From assembly GCA_024114885.1 (NCBI GenBank), contig CP099426.1:1426001-1490000 (forward strand): a stretch of 64,000 bases of DNA, given 5' to 3'. This document shows positions 54,891 through 64,000 of this stretch, piece by piece; the first letter of the stretch is position 1, and every line of letters starts with the position of its first letter. This stretch comes from Septoria linicola. Taxonomy: Eukaryota > Ascomycota > Dothideomycetes > Mycosphaerellales > Mycosphaerellaceae. The position numbers and the translations under genes are program-made. The notes below the pieces were generated by a model, which saw only the letters and a list, made by a program, of their open reading frames with translations, made no database searches and was not told the origin of the DNA.

Positions 54891-55304
54891 ATGCCGAAGC
54901 CAAAGCGCAATATTCAAGCTGTAGCCGAAGAGACATTGACTCCTCCGGCAAGTCTTTCCGCCAGTCAAAAAATCGCTCGTGTCAAAAGTGCCGCTGGTAA
55001 GAATCTGTATACTCTAGAACTGCCTTCTGGTGAGGCACTTTTGGCAGAGCTGGACGCCAAGTTTCGCTCCACCATTTGGATGAAGCGTGGAGGATATGTA
55101 CTTGTTGACACCGAAGCTCTGGCTGAGCGCGGCAACAAGCTCGGCGGCGAGATTGTCAACATTGTCGGTGACGAGAAAGCATGGCGTAAGATGCCTTATT
55201 GGCCCAGGGAGTTCGCTGCCAAGCAGTCAAGCTACGTCGAGGACTCTGACGATGAGGACGAAGGGCCGCAGATGCCACCTTCAGACTCGGAAAACGAGGA
55301 TTGA
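54891..55304 (+). CDS. eIF1A-domain RNA-binding protein (EIF1AD type)
   Basis: The frame encodes 137 residues. A basic N-terminus MPKPKRNIQAVAEETLTPP precedes an S1/OB-like eIF1A fold: SQKIARVKSAAGKNLYTLEL, LLAELDAKFRSTIWMKRGGY and GGEIVNIVGDEKAWRKMPYW. The C-terminus is acidic (DSDDEDEG). This is the nuclear EIF1AD family, distinct from translation factor eIF1A. Its exact role in fungi is unclear; a link to ribosome biogenesis is known for the human homologue. The gene is convergent with ALG3, 22 bases apart. Confidence 0.88.
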   Translation: MPKPKRNIQAVAEETLTPPASLSASQKIARVKSAAGKNLYTLELPSGEALLAELDAKFRSTIWMKRGGYVLVDTEALAERGNKLGGEIVNIVGDEKAWRKMPYWPREFAAKQSSYVEDSDDEDEGPQMPPSDSENED

Positions 55305-55326
55305 TTTGTTCCCGTAAAGTTCTCAA

Positions 55327-56774
55327 TTACTCTACATGGTTCTGAACAGACTTGACCGGCTTCGCTTGTTGGAGGTATGGACTCGTGCCGATCCATATGC
55401 TGCCGACCGTTGCCGCAAGACTGCCAACCACAACCATCGAGCTCACGTTTGTGCTTGGATACACATTCCATGCCCATTCTTGAGCTGCACAGTACCCATA
55501 TATCAATATGGGACGCATCCCACTCCGCCAGAGCAGAAAAGGTGTTGCCCACGCGATGTATGCGAAGAACTGGTAGTGAAGACTTCTCGCACACAAAAAG
55601 CCCACGATGACTGCCGAGAGGATGGATGTCAGGATAAAGTCTGGTGTGACTCGTCGAGCGATTTTGTCTTGCTGTGCTTTGGTAGGAGGCTTGATGAGGT
55701 TGTCGATGGCTTCGGATAGAGTGTATTCAGATGGCTTTAGCCATCTGCTGAGGCCAAAAATGTACAGCAGCAAGACGTGCGTTGCAAGTAGACTGTAGGA
55801 AAACGTCTTGGACAAAAACGTCGCCTCGCCCACAAAGCGCCAATTGACAGTCCACTTGAACATGAACTGCCTCGTAAACTCAAAGGCTTTTGACAAGTAG
55901 CTCTTGAGCCCACCAACGATGAACGGATACGCGAGCAGGGCCTGTAATCACATTAGCTCCATCACTGTCCTGATCATTCCTCGTCGATTTCATGAGAACC
56001 ACTCACCTGAACTTGCACAATACTCTGCGCCTGATAAAACGCCATGTCCCTCCCTAGCGCCTGCCAAAGTACCATCCCCACCGCAGGCAACGCCAACAAC
56101 AAACTCATCTTCACCCCCAATCCAAACGTAAACATCAGCGTACCAAAAGTCCACAGTCTCCTCTGATAAAACCAAATACAAGCCCACAAAAAGAACACCG
56201 CAAAGCAATCATTAAACATCCTCAACATGAAAATACTATGCACGCGCTTCGACAAACTTAACAGAGGCAGAATGTACGGCGGCACGCCGGCTCTGCGGTA
56301 GCATTGCATGACGATCCAGAGCGTGAGCAGGTACAGTCCTGCGAAGAGAATCTGTGCGAGGCGGATGTTCGTGCCGGATGATGTGAGATAGAACAGGAAG
56401 CGGTAGATGTAGACGTGCATGGCTGGGTAGACCAGAGGGCCTGTGGAGCCAGTGATGTTGGCGTAGTCGCGCTCGCCCGAGATGTAGAGGGAGATTTGTT
56501 GCATGTAGGTTGTCCAGTCGATTTCGGTGTCTGGGGATATGTTAGAAGTGTTCTCGTGATTATTTGTTGCTGCATGGGAATTGTGATGTTTTCGCTTACA
56601 GGGGACTTTGTGGACTACGAGCGCGCATAGTGCTGCATCGCCGAGAAGTTGGAGCGGTGCTGTCCATCGCGTGTATTTTGGGTCGACAACGACTTGCCAG
56701 GCTTGTTTGATGAGGTCCATGGCTGGCGATATGTGGTAATTATGGCTTTGGGGTGATTTAGGGAGAAGAGCCAT
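55327..56774 (-). CDS. alg3: ALG3, Dol-P-Man alpha-1,3-mannosyltransferase
   Basis: Exons 56600-56774, 56007-56530 and 55327-55941 encode 437 residues. This ER enzyme adds the first lumenal mannose, from dolichyl-phosphate mannose, to Man5GlcNAc2-PP-dolichol. Diagnostic parts are YTEIDWTTYMQQI with YTEIDW formed across the first splice, TGPLVYPAMHVYIYRFLFYL, KRVHSIFMLRMFNDCFAVF, FKWTVNWRFVGEATFLSKTF and, near the end, FLCARSLHYQFFAYIAWATP. Many hydrophobic helices are present. Intron phases and GTAAGC/GTGAGT donors agree. Confidence 0.93.
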
Positions 56775-58110
56775 TGGCTTTCTCGCCGGCCTGTGCTCCG
56801 GGCTAGCGTCTTCGTACTAAAGGGGGCACGATTTGATGGAGGACTTCCCTTCTTGTCTTTTCCCGCACCTTCTCGTTCGTCTCAAGATACAACAATGCTT
56901 ATCATCCTACTTTGACGGGCTGTCTCGTGCAGGATATGTAAACGGTCACAGCCTCGCGACACGCCGCGCTTGGCGATACAGGATCTGGTCAAGGTCCGAC
57001 TCGACTGTTCGCGACAGGAAATCGAACGAACAATAAGGCATGGCGGGAGCCACCAGGAATTGTCAGTCCTGTACCATGTTGTCTTAGGAATGCTATAGGC
57101 GACTACTGGTGAGCCATCGACAGCCCGACGACTTGCACAGGGCAAAGCCAATCTTTATATTTTGCAGCGGGAACTCCCGCTTTCGACGCACGAAGGTCAA
57201 GCTTAGCTTGGATTAACACCCTTGACGCAGTGGCTTAGCGTGTCGTTCTTATATTTGTCCTCCGGGACCTATATGCCAGAAATGCGAAAGTCGCGAGTTC
57301 GAAGTATGTCTCTACTTCTCTCATCTGTACATGAGAATCACTCGCTAACAGCGCAATAGTCTCGCAGGGTGTAATAGAATCTTCCTTTTTGCACTTTTTC
57401 GGCAAGCTTTTGCTCCAGCAGTGCTCATGACAGCGTGAATCATCTCTCGGCCACACATGACTAACAGCGCCAGCGATGTTTTGCGAATAGAGCACAATAC
57501 TTTGGCATAGCACTTCACATCGACGCTCGACCTCAGCTAACAAAGGCACTTTCTAGCGGTAGCCCACTGGGTACCTGAATGCTTTACTTCCCATGAGCTT
57601 AGTGGATGCGTTTTCTGCTAACATCATGAAATAATTCTAGATAGCACGCGATGCAAGGCAGCATGAGTGTAAGACCCAATTCCAGTACTGAAGCAACAGA
57701 CGGCTGGGAAAGACATTTGCTTGACTCCACATCAATTCTATCGCAGAGCCCAATCGATGGACGCTGGACGACAGCACCCTCTCGGAAGCCGCCGCCGCAC
57801 GTTATGCAATCGATGCGATCACAGAAGTCTATCTTGTACGCTCTCGCAATGGCGAATCATCCTCGGATTCGTGATAGGCCAAGAGAAGTTTTTCGCGCTA
57901 CGCGGCTGCCGATCTACCACATCAAGTAACTCCAGCACCAACGATAGCACCACGCGAAGCTAGAGTTGAAGTCGTGCGCAATGGGTTCTCGAATATGTGG
58001 ATACGGTGGGAGATCTTGCCGTAAGTATAAAGGTCGTTGAGACATGCATTCCTTGTTGTCGGATCGTACCTGCATTTCTTCCTCCTCCAGCTCAATCGCA
58101 CTTCTCGAAG
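56775..58110. other. Intergenic region of about 1.3 kb
   Basis: This lies between alg3 (-) and the nucleoside hydrolase gene (+). Short frames occur at 57235-57549 (minus) and 57651-57929 (plus). A stretch around 57725-57870 has one frame with codon use like real genes (LDDSTLSEAAAARYAIDAIT) but is interrupted by TGA TAG, so it may be a gene remnant. Confidence 0.35.
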
Positions 58111-59259
58111 ATGAAATTGTCCTCGATCTGGAGCGTGCTGCTGTCAGCGGGTACTGCAGTATCTGCTGCTCCGTCCAATCACTTCACCAGATACGCAAAC
58201 AGTACCGTCTCAAAGCAGAAGGTGATCATCGACAACGACTGGAGCACGAATGGCTTCATCCCTATACTGCAAGCGATCAAGGCAGGCTGGGACGTGGTCG
58301 GAGTCCTCAGCGACACTGCGAATTCATGGGCACTCCAGTGTGGGCTACACGCTTTGGCAACTCTCGAAGTCGGCGACCTAGGATGCATTCCAGTATATCG
58401 TGGAGCAGACTATCCAATCCTCAATCGACCAGGACTGCTTCAATCTTGGGAGGACGTTCATGGCGTGCTAGCCTGGGAGGGAGCATTCGCGCCGGAGAAT
58501 GCAACTGCAGAGGAGAATGGCTTTGATGTTACATCAGGCAACCCTGATCGCATCGCGAAATCTGCTTTCAAAGAAGGCTACCCAAACATCACATTCGCAT
58601 CAGACATCTCTGCCGCCGAGTTCCTGGTCCAGCAAGTTCGAAAGTATCCTGGAGAGATCAGTATTTGGTCAGGTGGTGCTCTCACCAACATTGCTCTCGC
58701 TGCCAGGATCGATCCAAATTTCGCGAAGAATGCAAAAGAGCTTGTCATCATGGGTGGCTACCTCGATGCCAACCTCTTACAAACCACTGGAACTGTCCTC
58801 CTTGCCGATTTGCAGAGCGACATCAACCTCATGATCGATCCCGAAGGCACCAAAATGGCGCTGACCGCGGACTTCCCCAACATCACCATTTGCGGCAACG
58901 TGGCCAACCAGGTCATGACGACTCAGGACTTCCTCGACGAATTGATCGAAGTCGAGAACCCGTACAGTCGTCTCTATCACGACTACGCTGACACGTCATT
59001 TCCCTTCTGGGATGAGACTGCAATGGCTGTCATGCTCGATCCCTCGATTGTTAAGAACAGCACGAAATTCTACCTCGATGTTGACACGAGCTACGCATCG
59101 CTGAGCTATGGCAACATCCATGCTTATCAGAAGGCACTGGCGCCGAGAGTGCAGCATTTGCAGGAAGTCAACTTCATCTTGGAGATCGATGGAGATGTGC
59201 TGTTGAAGCAGATCAAGGAAGCTGTGCAGTACCCGCCAAGTTGCTCGACGGGATGGTAG
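58111..59259 (+). CDS. Secreted inosine-uridine-preferring nucleoside hydrolase
   Basis: The frame encodes 382 residues. The start at 58111 gives a signal peptide (MKLSSIWSVLLSAGTAVSAA). An in-frame ATG at 57997 would hide it. The hydrolase fold follows, with VIIDNDWSTNGFIPILQAIK at the N-terminal calcium site, VVGVLSDTANSWALQ, PDRIAKSAFKEGYPNITF, IWSGGALTNIALAARIDP and WDETAMAVMLDPS near the second metal ligand. There are several NxT/S glycosylation sites. It should cleave nucleosides to base and ribose outside the cell. The calcium-site motif departs from the canonical DTDPGxDD, with N and G replacing the two later aspartates. Confidence 0.85.
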   Translation: MKLSSIWSVLLSAGTAVSAAPSNHFTRYANSTVSKQKVIIDNDWSTNGFIPILQAIKAGWDVVGVLSDTANSWALQCGLHALATLEVGDLGCIPVYRGADYPILNRPGLLQSWEDVHGVLAWEGAFAPENATAEENGFDVTSGNPDRIAKSAFKEGYPNITFASDISAAEFLVQQVRKYPGEISIWSGGALTNIALAARIDPNFAKNAKELVIMGGYLDANLLQTTGTVLLADLQSDINLMIDPEGTKMALTADFPNITICGNVANQVMTTQDFLDELIEVENPYSRLYHDYADTSFPFWDETAMAVMLDPSIVKNSTKFYLDVDTSYASLSYGNIHAYQKALAPRVQHLQEVNFILEIDGDVLLKQIKEAVQYPPSCSTGW

Positions 59260-59557
59260 TCTGTAGCTTTCGTATGATCGGTATCGTGAAGCAATTAAAT
59301 TTCCATATGCCTGCTTCATGTTCTTCGGCTGGTGCTCAAGGTGATCGTAGTATCGTAGTATCCAGCGTCGGCTATCGAGCAGCGCGCCTATCGCCGGCCT
59401 TCGGCCAACTGTGGCTAGTTAGGGCGTGCCGTGTGGACCCACTTTCTCAAGTACATACTCAATGCCAATGCGATATCTCACCAACTTCCACAGCACTGTC
59501 AGTCATTTGAATTGAGCCCGCATTATCACAATTCAATATTTCCGTGTATCCATCGAG

Positions 59558-60896
59558 ATGGCGAACATTGTCGTTCTCGGGTAAGCACATGATCCAACCC
59601 TTCCATTCTTTCGGCGACTGATACCCGTTAGTGCTGGCGTGTCTGGCCTGACCACAGCATTACTGCTTGCCAAAAATGGACACAAGATTACATTAGTCGC
59701 GAAGCACATGCCTGGAGACTACGATATCGAATATGCATCTCCATGGGCTGGTGCTAACTACCTTCCGTAAGTCGTGCCATGTGTTGTTGTGATATTGTAT
59801 TGAATCGACCGCAACCAGTATGCCACCGCCTGGCCAGTCACTGACTAAGTCGCCTAGCGTGAGCAAGCCAGGCACTGACTTCCAGTCATGGGAGAAAGGC
59901 ACTTGGCCGGAACTCGAACGTCTAGCAAGAGATGAGCCTGAAGCCGGAGTCCACTTTCAAGGTTTGCTCAATCGACCATGTACTGATGACAGTGGCGCAT
60001 GCTGAAGCCTGACAGACACATACGTGTATCGGAGAGCCAAAGACGCCGGTTCGCCCGTGGCAGACTGGTTCAAAGAGCTCATTCGAGAAGATGCATGGTT
60101 CCGCGACTTCCTACCTAAAGTAAGCGTCTCGAATCAATGTTGGCCAACGACCATCTAACATTGGCAGTTCAAAGTGCTGTCCAGCTCAGAACTGCCTGAG
60201 GGCATGGACGGCGGTACATGCTTTACCTCTGTTTGTATCAACACGGCCATATACCTGCCATATCTCGCCTCACAACTTCTCAAACATGGAGGAGTGATCA
60301 AGCGAGGCATTATCGAACACATTTCCGAAGCTGGAATGCTACACCACACTGGTCGAGCAGCGGATCTCGTGATAAATGCCACAGGACTTTCGTCCCTCAA
60401 GCTCGGTGGTGTAGAAGACAAGAAGTTATATCCTGCTCGTGGTCAAATCGTCCTTGTGCGGAACGAGCCAGGAATCATGGCCTCCACTTCTGGCACAGAT
60501 GATGGTCCCGACGAGGCTGTTTATATCATGCAGCGCGCCGCGGGCGGTGGTACTGTACTCGGCGGTTGTTTGCAGGCCGGGCAATGGGAGAGCCAGCCAG
60601 ACCCCAATCTCGCGACACGGATCATGAAGCGTGCCATTGCATTATGTCCAGGACTAGTACCGAAGGGAGCCGGTATTGAAGGCCTGAGTGTCATCAGACA
60701 TGGTGTAGGGCTGAGACCAATGCGTGAAGGAGGCATCCGCGTGGAAAAGGATGTCATAGCAGGTCCAGATGGTCGCAAGACGGCAGTGGTCCATAATTAT
60801 GGGCACGGCGGTTATGGCTATCAGACCTCGTATGGTGTTGCAGAAGTCGCCGTGAAGCTGGCGGAAGAGGCTCTGCGGCAGAAGGCCAAGTTGTAG
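59558..60896 (+). CDS. Peroxisomal D-amino-acid oxidase
   Basis: Five exons, 59558-59580, 59632-59766, 59819-59961, 60016-60119 and 60168-60896, encode 377 residues. The FAD-binding motif IVVLGAGVSGLTTALLLAKN is created by the first splice. DAO signatures follow: SPWAGANYLP, SWEKGTWPELERLARDEPEA, then VINATGLSSLKL and YPARGQIVLVRNEPGI. The C-terminal fingerprint VVHNYGHGGYGYQTSYGVA is complete. The protein ends AKL, a peroxisomal targeting signal. It oxidises D-amino acids to keto acids with hydrogen peroxide. The terminal stop is TAG. Confidence 0.93.
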
Positions 60897-61234
60897 TCAC
60901 ATGTCCAGCTAAACGGCCACATTACATTACCTTCCCTTCGTGTTCATGTACAGGCTGCCATATTTGTAGATACGCGGAGTCGTTATGTTCCAATTGCCGC
61001 GCGGTTCATGCCGGACGGGAGCGAAGCAGTCGCGTGGGGTGACGTACTTTCCATGCGCACAGACACCACGTTCTTGGAAGCTCCAGCTGTGCAGTCAAGG
61101 AGTTTCCGCTTCCAGCCTTTCTGCAACCACAGAAACACCAACCTCGAACCAGATCGTCTTTCATATCCTACGCTGCCCGCGTCGCACGGTCCGAACAACC
61201 ACGTTGGAGCTCTCTTCAGGAAGCAAAACACAAG
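60897..61234. other. Intergenic region
   Basis: This is the 3' flank of the D-amino-acid oxidase gene and the upstream region of tvp15. No other gene is seen. Confidence 0.5.
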
Positions 61235-61908
61235 ATGGATTTCTCAGATATCTTGTCAGTAGAACTGCCTTTCAGGTCGAGGTAAAACAGCTGCCTGGAC
61301 ACTCACTGACTGCTGGACAGTCGGATCGTTAACCTTGCGGTCGGTGTGTTGATCATTCTTGGGGGTGTTGGTCAATTCTGGCCTGCTTTCTCGGTGTAGG
61401 TTCGGTGCGCAGGCAACACTGCAGCAGGTATTGACATAAGACAGACAAGGCATCATTGTGGCAGTATACCTTTGGATATTTGGACTTGGTAAGTATCGAG
61501 ACGATGGCGCATCTGAAAGGAATACGCTGACCATATTCGATAGCAACCGCCGCTCTTGGTAATGACATGGCTACCTGGACACTTCCGCTACATACTAATG
61601 CCGGATCGCAGAATTCCAGATACCACCTCAGGTTGCCCGATATGCCTCGTTCATGTTCTCTTTCATTGGCCGAGGAATCTGTAAGAGCATACACCGAAAA
61701 GACGTAGAGCGCAACAGCACTAATCAAGAGCGCAGTCTACATCTTCGTTGGCTGCATCACGATGGGCGACAAATGGTGGAAGTACTTGGACGGCGCGATC
61801 GTCGTGTTTATTGGAATCGCATACGTTGTCCTTGAGTTTACCCCGAGCATCGAACCACCTGCGAACATGAGGGAAGCCGATGGCGGCTGGGGTGCCGAAC
61901 AAGTATAG
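61235..61908 (+). CDS. tvp15: Golgi membrane protein TVP15 (COPI-associated family)
   Basis: Six exons, 61235-61254, 61321-61395, 61445-61488, 61544-61558, 61612-61680 and 61736-61908, encode 131 residues with all splice phases consistent. The protein reads MDFSDIFRIVNLAVGVLIIL, GIIVAVYLWIFGLATAALEF, QIPPQVARYASFMFSFIGRG and, after the last splice, IFYIFVGCITMGDKWWKYLD. It ends NMREADGGWGAEQV. Four membrane spans and the conserved EFQIPPQVARYASF and C-terminal GWGAEQV identify the TVP15 family of late-Golgi vesicle proteins. Exon four is only 15 bases. The stop is TAG. Confidence 0.88.
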
Positions 61909-62270
61909 AATTGTGGACACAGGCGCTGCAAGCTCTGCCACAAGGTGGTATCGAGGCGAGAGATGGTCGCGGAAACCCCGAGGAAAAATGTTAAGAGATG
62001 TAAGGAAATTGAGCCTCCGAAACACAGGCGCTGGTTGCGGAGACGAGGGCGATTCGATCGGTCGATGATGGAGAGGCTGTGTTGTATCATAATGTACTGA
62101 ACGGGCACAAATGGTGACGAAGTGCGCGAAGATGAGGCGTAGCTCGCGATGCTGTAACAGACATCGAGAAGAGAAGCACAATTTAATCTCTGAAAATGGC
62201 ATGATTTGGGAAGATGCGTCGTCCGAGTCTTAGGCTGGAGCAGATATCGAGAATATTGACTTAAGCAGGC
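61909..62270. other. Convergent 3' intergenic region
   Basis: This lies between the ends of tvp15 (+) and the transcription factor gene (-). No gene is seen. Confidence 0.5.
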
Positions 62271-64000
62271 TCATGCGCTATTCCATTGCGACGATATTTC
62301 GGACCACGGTATAGCACCCTCGGACATTACTTGCAACTCACCTGGAGTCGCTTCATCAGCGGGCCAGAAATCACTAAGATCAAAGTCGGTCACATCGTAG
62401 CTGCTGAGCATCTCATCGTTGGGCTGAAGAGACTCGTGAATCGCCTGATCTGCCGTCTCAGAAGAGTCGAAGAGGACTTTGGTGTGGCGTTTCTGGTCCG
62501 AGAGCGCGCCATAGTCAGTGAGCAGGGCCATCTTCTCGATCACTTCAGCCGAATATGTGACTGGGGTCTCCAGGTTGCTGAGGAGAGGCTCAAACTGAAA
62601 CGAGGTGTTTTGGAACTCGACCAGTGCGTTGTACTGTACCTGTCAGTGCCGCGCAAAGCGATTGTTAGAAGCATACCCAGCACAGAACAATGGAAGTATG
62701 ATTCGGCCAATACACTGACTGCCGTTGTAGAAACCTCAGAATCGATTCGAGCTGGAGCTTAGATTCTTGCTGGCCCCTGACTGCTTGTGCTCCGCCATGT
62801 ACAGCAAGTATTGTCCCAGATATCAGTGCAGCGTATCCAGTGAAAGAGCCACGGACGGGACAGCCGAGCTGTATGCCTTGTTGCAGGACGTCACTTAGCG
62901 CGATGGCGTGTGTAAAGTTGCTCTGCAGACTCAGCCTCAAAAACGTGAGCGGCGGCTTTTGGAGTGTGTAATTCAGTCGTTGACTAAGCAGGCAGAAGTG
63001 AGTGAGAAGGCACTGACAGAGGTGGAAGAGAATGTTTGAGAACAGAATAGGCTCCGTGGAGTGCTGTGACGCTGTCGTCGCGTCCTCGTACATTTGCGAG
63101 ACCTCACGCAGCGGCTGCTCAAATCCCAGCTGCGACTCCAGATGGAGTAGTGCTGAGCTGATCTTCTGATACTCGGAGCCTGCATCCCATGGCGGAAGTT
63201 GCGAATCCATTTCGAGCTTTTTTATCGCGTACATCGAGCATCTGCTCAGCACCGAAGCTACAATCAGGACGCGGGCCAATGGAGATGGCGGTAGCAGGTT
63301 GACCGTCTGAGTTGCAGTGTATGCAGCGAGGCCCTCGGTGTCCTCCGCAGTGTTGCTTCAGAAGGCAGCCTCCGAACACGGCAGCCTGACCTTGCAAGCA
63401 GCATCATGGAAAGCTGGTGGTCTTGATCGTCCGCATGTCATCAATCGATCCAGTAGATACACGGACCAGAAGGTACGTCGACGCTCCTCCTGCTCCGCGT
63501 ACGATAGCTTGGCAGATGGCTCATCCATGAGGGATAGGCTTTGTGATACTCGCACGGCGAGACCTAATTTGACCCAGGCGCCTCGCTGCCGGCCCTCTGA
63601 CAGCAATGTTAGCCAGCTCCTTGGGAAGAGAGGCTCAAATATACTTACCCACAAAGTCATAGATGAAGAGAAGAGTAGTGGCTTGGACGATTTCGTGTGA
63701 GCATGACTCGTCACTATCCACGTCGAGTCGGGCTATCGTTTCCCAAGAGCTTCGTGCAAAACCACGTCCAGCCTCAGCTTGCACGCCGGTCCAAATGACA
63801 TCTTGTGAGAAGCGGATAGCGAGAGCAGCAATGGCACCAACCAAGTAGTCGGGCAGATCTAGTTGTATGGCTCTCTCCTTCAGCATAGGCTCGTGGAAGA
63901 AAGAGTAAGGTTGATTATGAAAGGTGGCGAAGTACGTATCAAGCAGCTGCAGCACTGTCTGTACATCCAAGGATTCGTTTGACCAGAGTGGAACATTAGA
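62271..64000 (-). pseudogene. Fungal-specific transcription factor domain protein, edge-truncated, with in-frame TGA
   Basis: Exons 63649-64000 (open to the window edge), 62677-63596 and 62271-62639 are joined over introns of 52 and 37 bases. The sequence is the fungal-specific transcription factor regulatory domain: SFFHEPMLKERAIQLDLPDY, LVGAIAALAIRFSQDV, GAWVKLGLAVRVSQSLSLMD, EERRRTFWSVYLLDRLM and PPAFHDAACKVRLPCSEAAF. After this a TGA at 63358-63360 interrupts the frame, which then continues cleanly as SNTAEDTEGLAAYTATQTVN and LARVLIVASVLSRC to a Glu/Asp-rich C-terminus. The Zn2Cys6 DNA-binding part would be beyond the edge. The TGA could be a nonsense mutation (for example CGA to TGA) or a sequence error. 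I see no intron that removes it. Confidence 0.7.

Noticed and set aside
57240..57310. tRNA-like sequence with GAGTTCGAAG
   Set aside because: The flanks do not form an acceptor stem or D arm, and the B-box is imperfect.
57997..58110. Longer start for the nucleoside hydrolase
   Set aside because: Using the ATG at 57997 buries a clear signal peptide that begins at 58111.

Overview
The window is nuclear DNA of a filamentous ascomycete fungus. Genes are densely packed on both strands. Most coding genes carry several introns of about 45-110 bases with GTRNGT donors, CTNAC/CTAAC-type branch sites and YAG acceptors. Protein families are typically fungal (IML1, YVC1, BLI-3, TVP15, PAN/Apple-like secreted proteins, rhodopsin-domain membrane proteins, fungal-specific transcription factors). 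A Dothideomycete seems likely from gene content, but that is inference. I joined exons by hand from splice signals, reading frame and family conservation; none is backed by RNA evidence.

Layout. 0-7 kb: edge-truncated STAND-type N-terminal domain (-), the TORC1 regulator Iml1 (+) and a glutathionyl-hydroquinone reductase (+). 7-19 kb is an accessory stretch: a broken AsaB-type oxidoreductase (-), a methionine-type permease (-), a small secreted polyasparagine protein (+), a secreted DUF1349 protein (+), a frameshifted secreted PAN/Apple-like mucin (-), and a divergent pair made of a choline/GABA-type permease (-) and a rhodopsin-domain membrane protein (+), each interrupted by one in-frame TAG. 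19-23 kb is conserved: a CinA/MoaB-like protein (-), glia maturation factor (+) and Ras (-). 22.8-26 kb is gene-poor. 26-31.6 kb: a convergent pair of disabled genes (enoyl-reductase/ADH-like +, SDR -), then an intact Baeyer-Villiger-type monooxygenase (+). 32.5-62 kb is mainly housekeeping: BCD1 (-), a DENN protein (+), HEI10 meiotic E3 (+), BLI-3 (-), HRI-like eIF2-alpha kinase (-), a mitochondrial PPR protein (+), a 53-residue mitochondrial-type protein (-), Nyv1/VAMP7 (+), a cis-CaaD-like tautomerase (-), the YVC1 channel (-), EIF1AD (+), ALG3 (-), a secreted nucleoside hydrolase (+), peroxisomal D-amino-acid oxidase (+) and TVP15 (+). The right edge is a fungal-specific transcription factor (-), truncated by the window and carrying an in-frame TGA.

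The main pattern is that lesions are not spread evenly. The long conserved genes are clean (IML1 1424 codons, YVC1 1297, DENN 947, PPR 867), while seven accessory genes carry frameshifts or in-frame stops. In three of them a TAG sits where the protein family has tryptophan (TGG), and in two of these three it is the only defect. This fits either RIP-type C-to-T decay at CpA or stop codons corrected by A-to-I mRNA editing (UAG to UGG), which is known from sexual tissue of other filamentous ascomycetes. TAG is also used as a normal terminal stop here, so the code is not reassigned.
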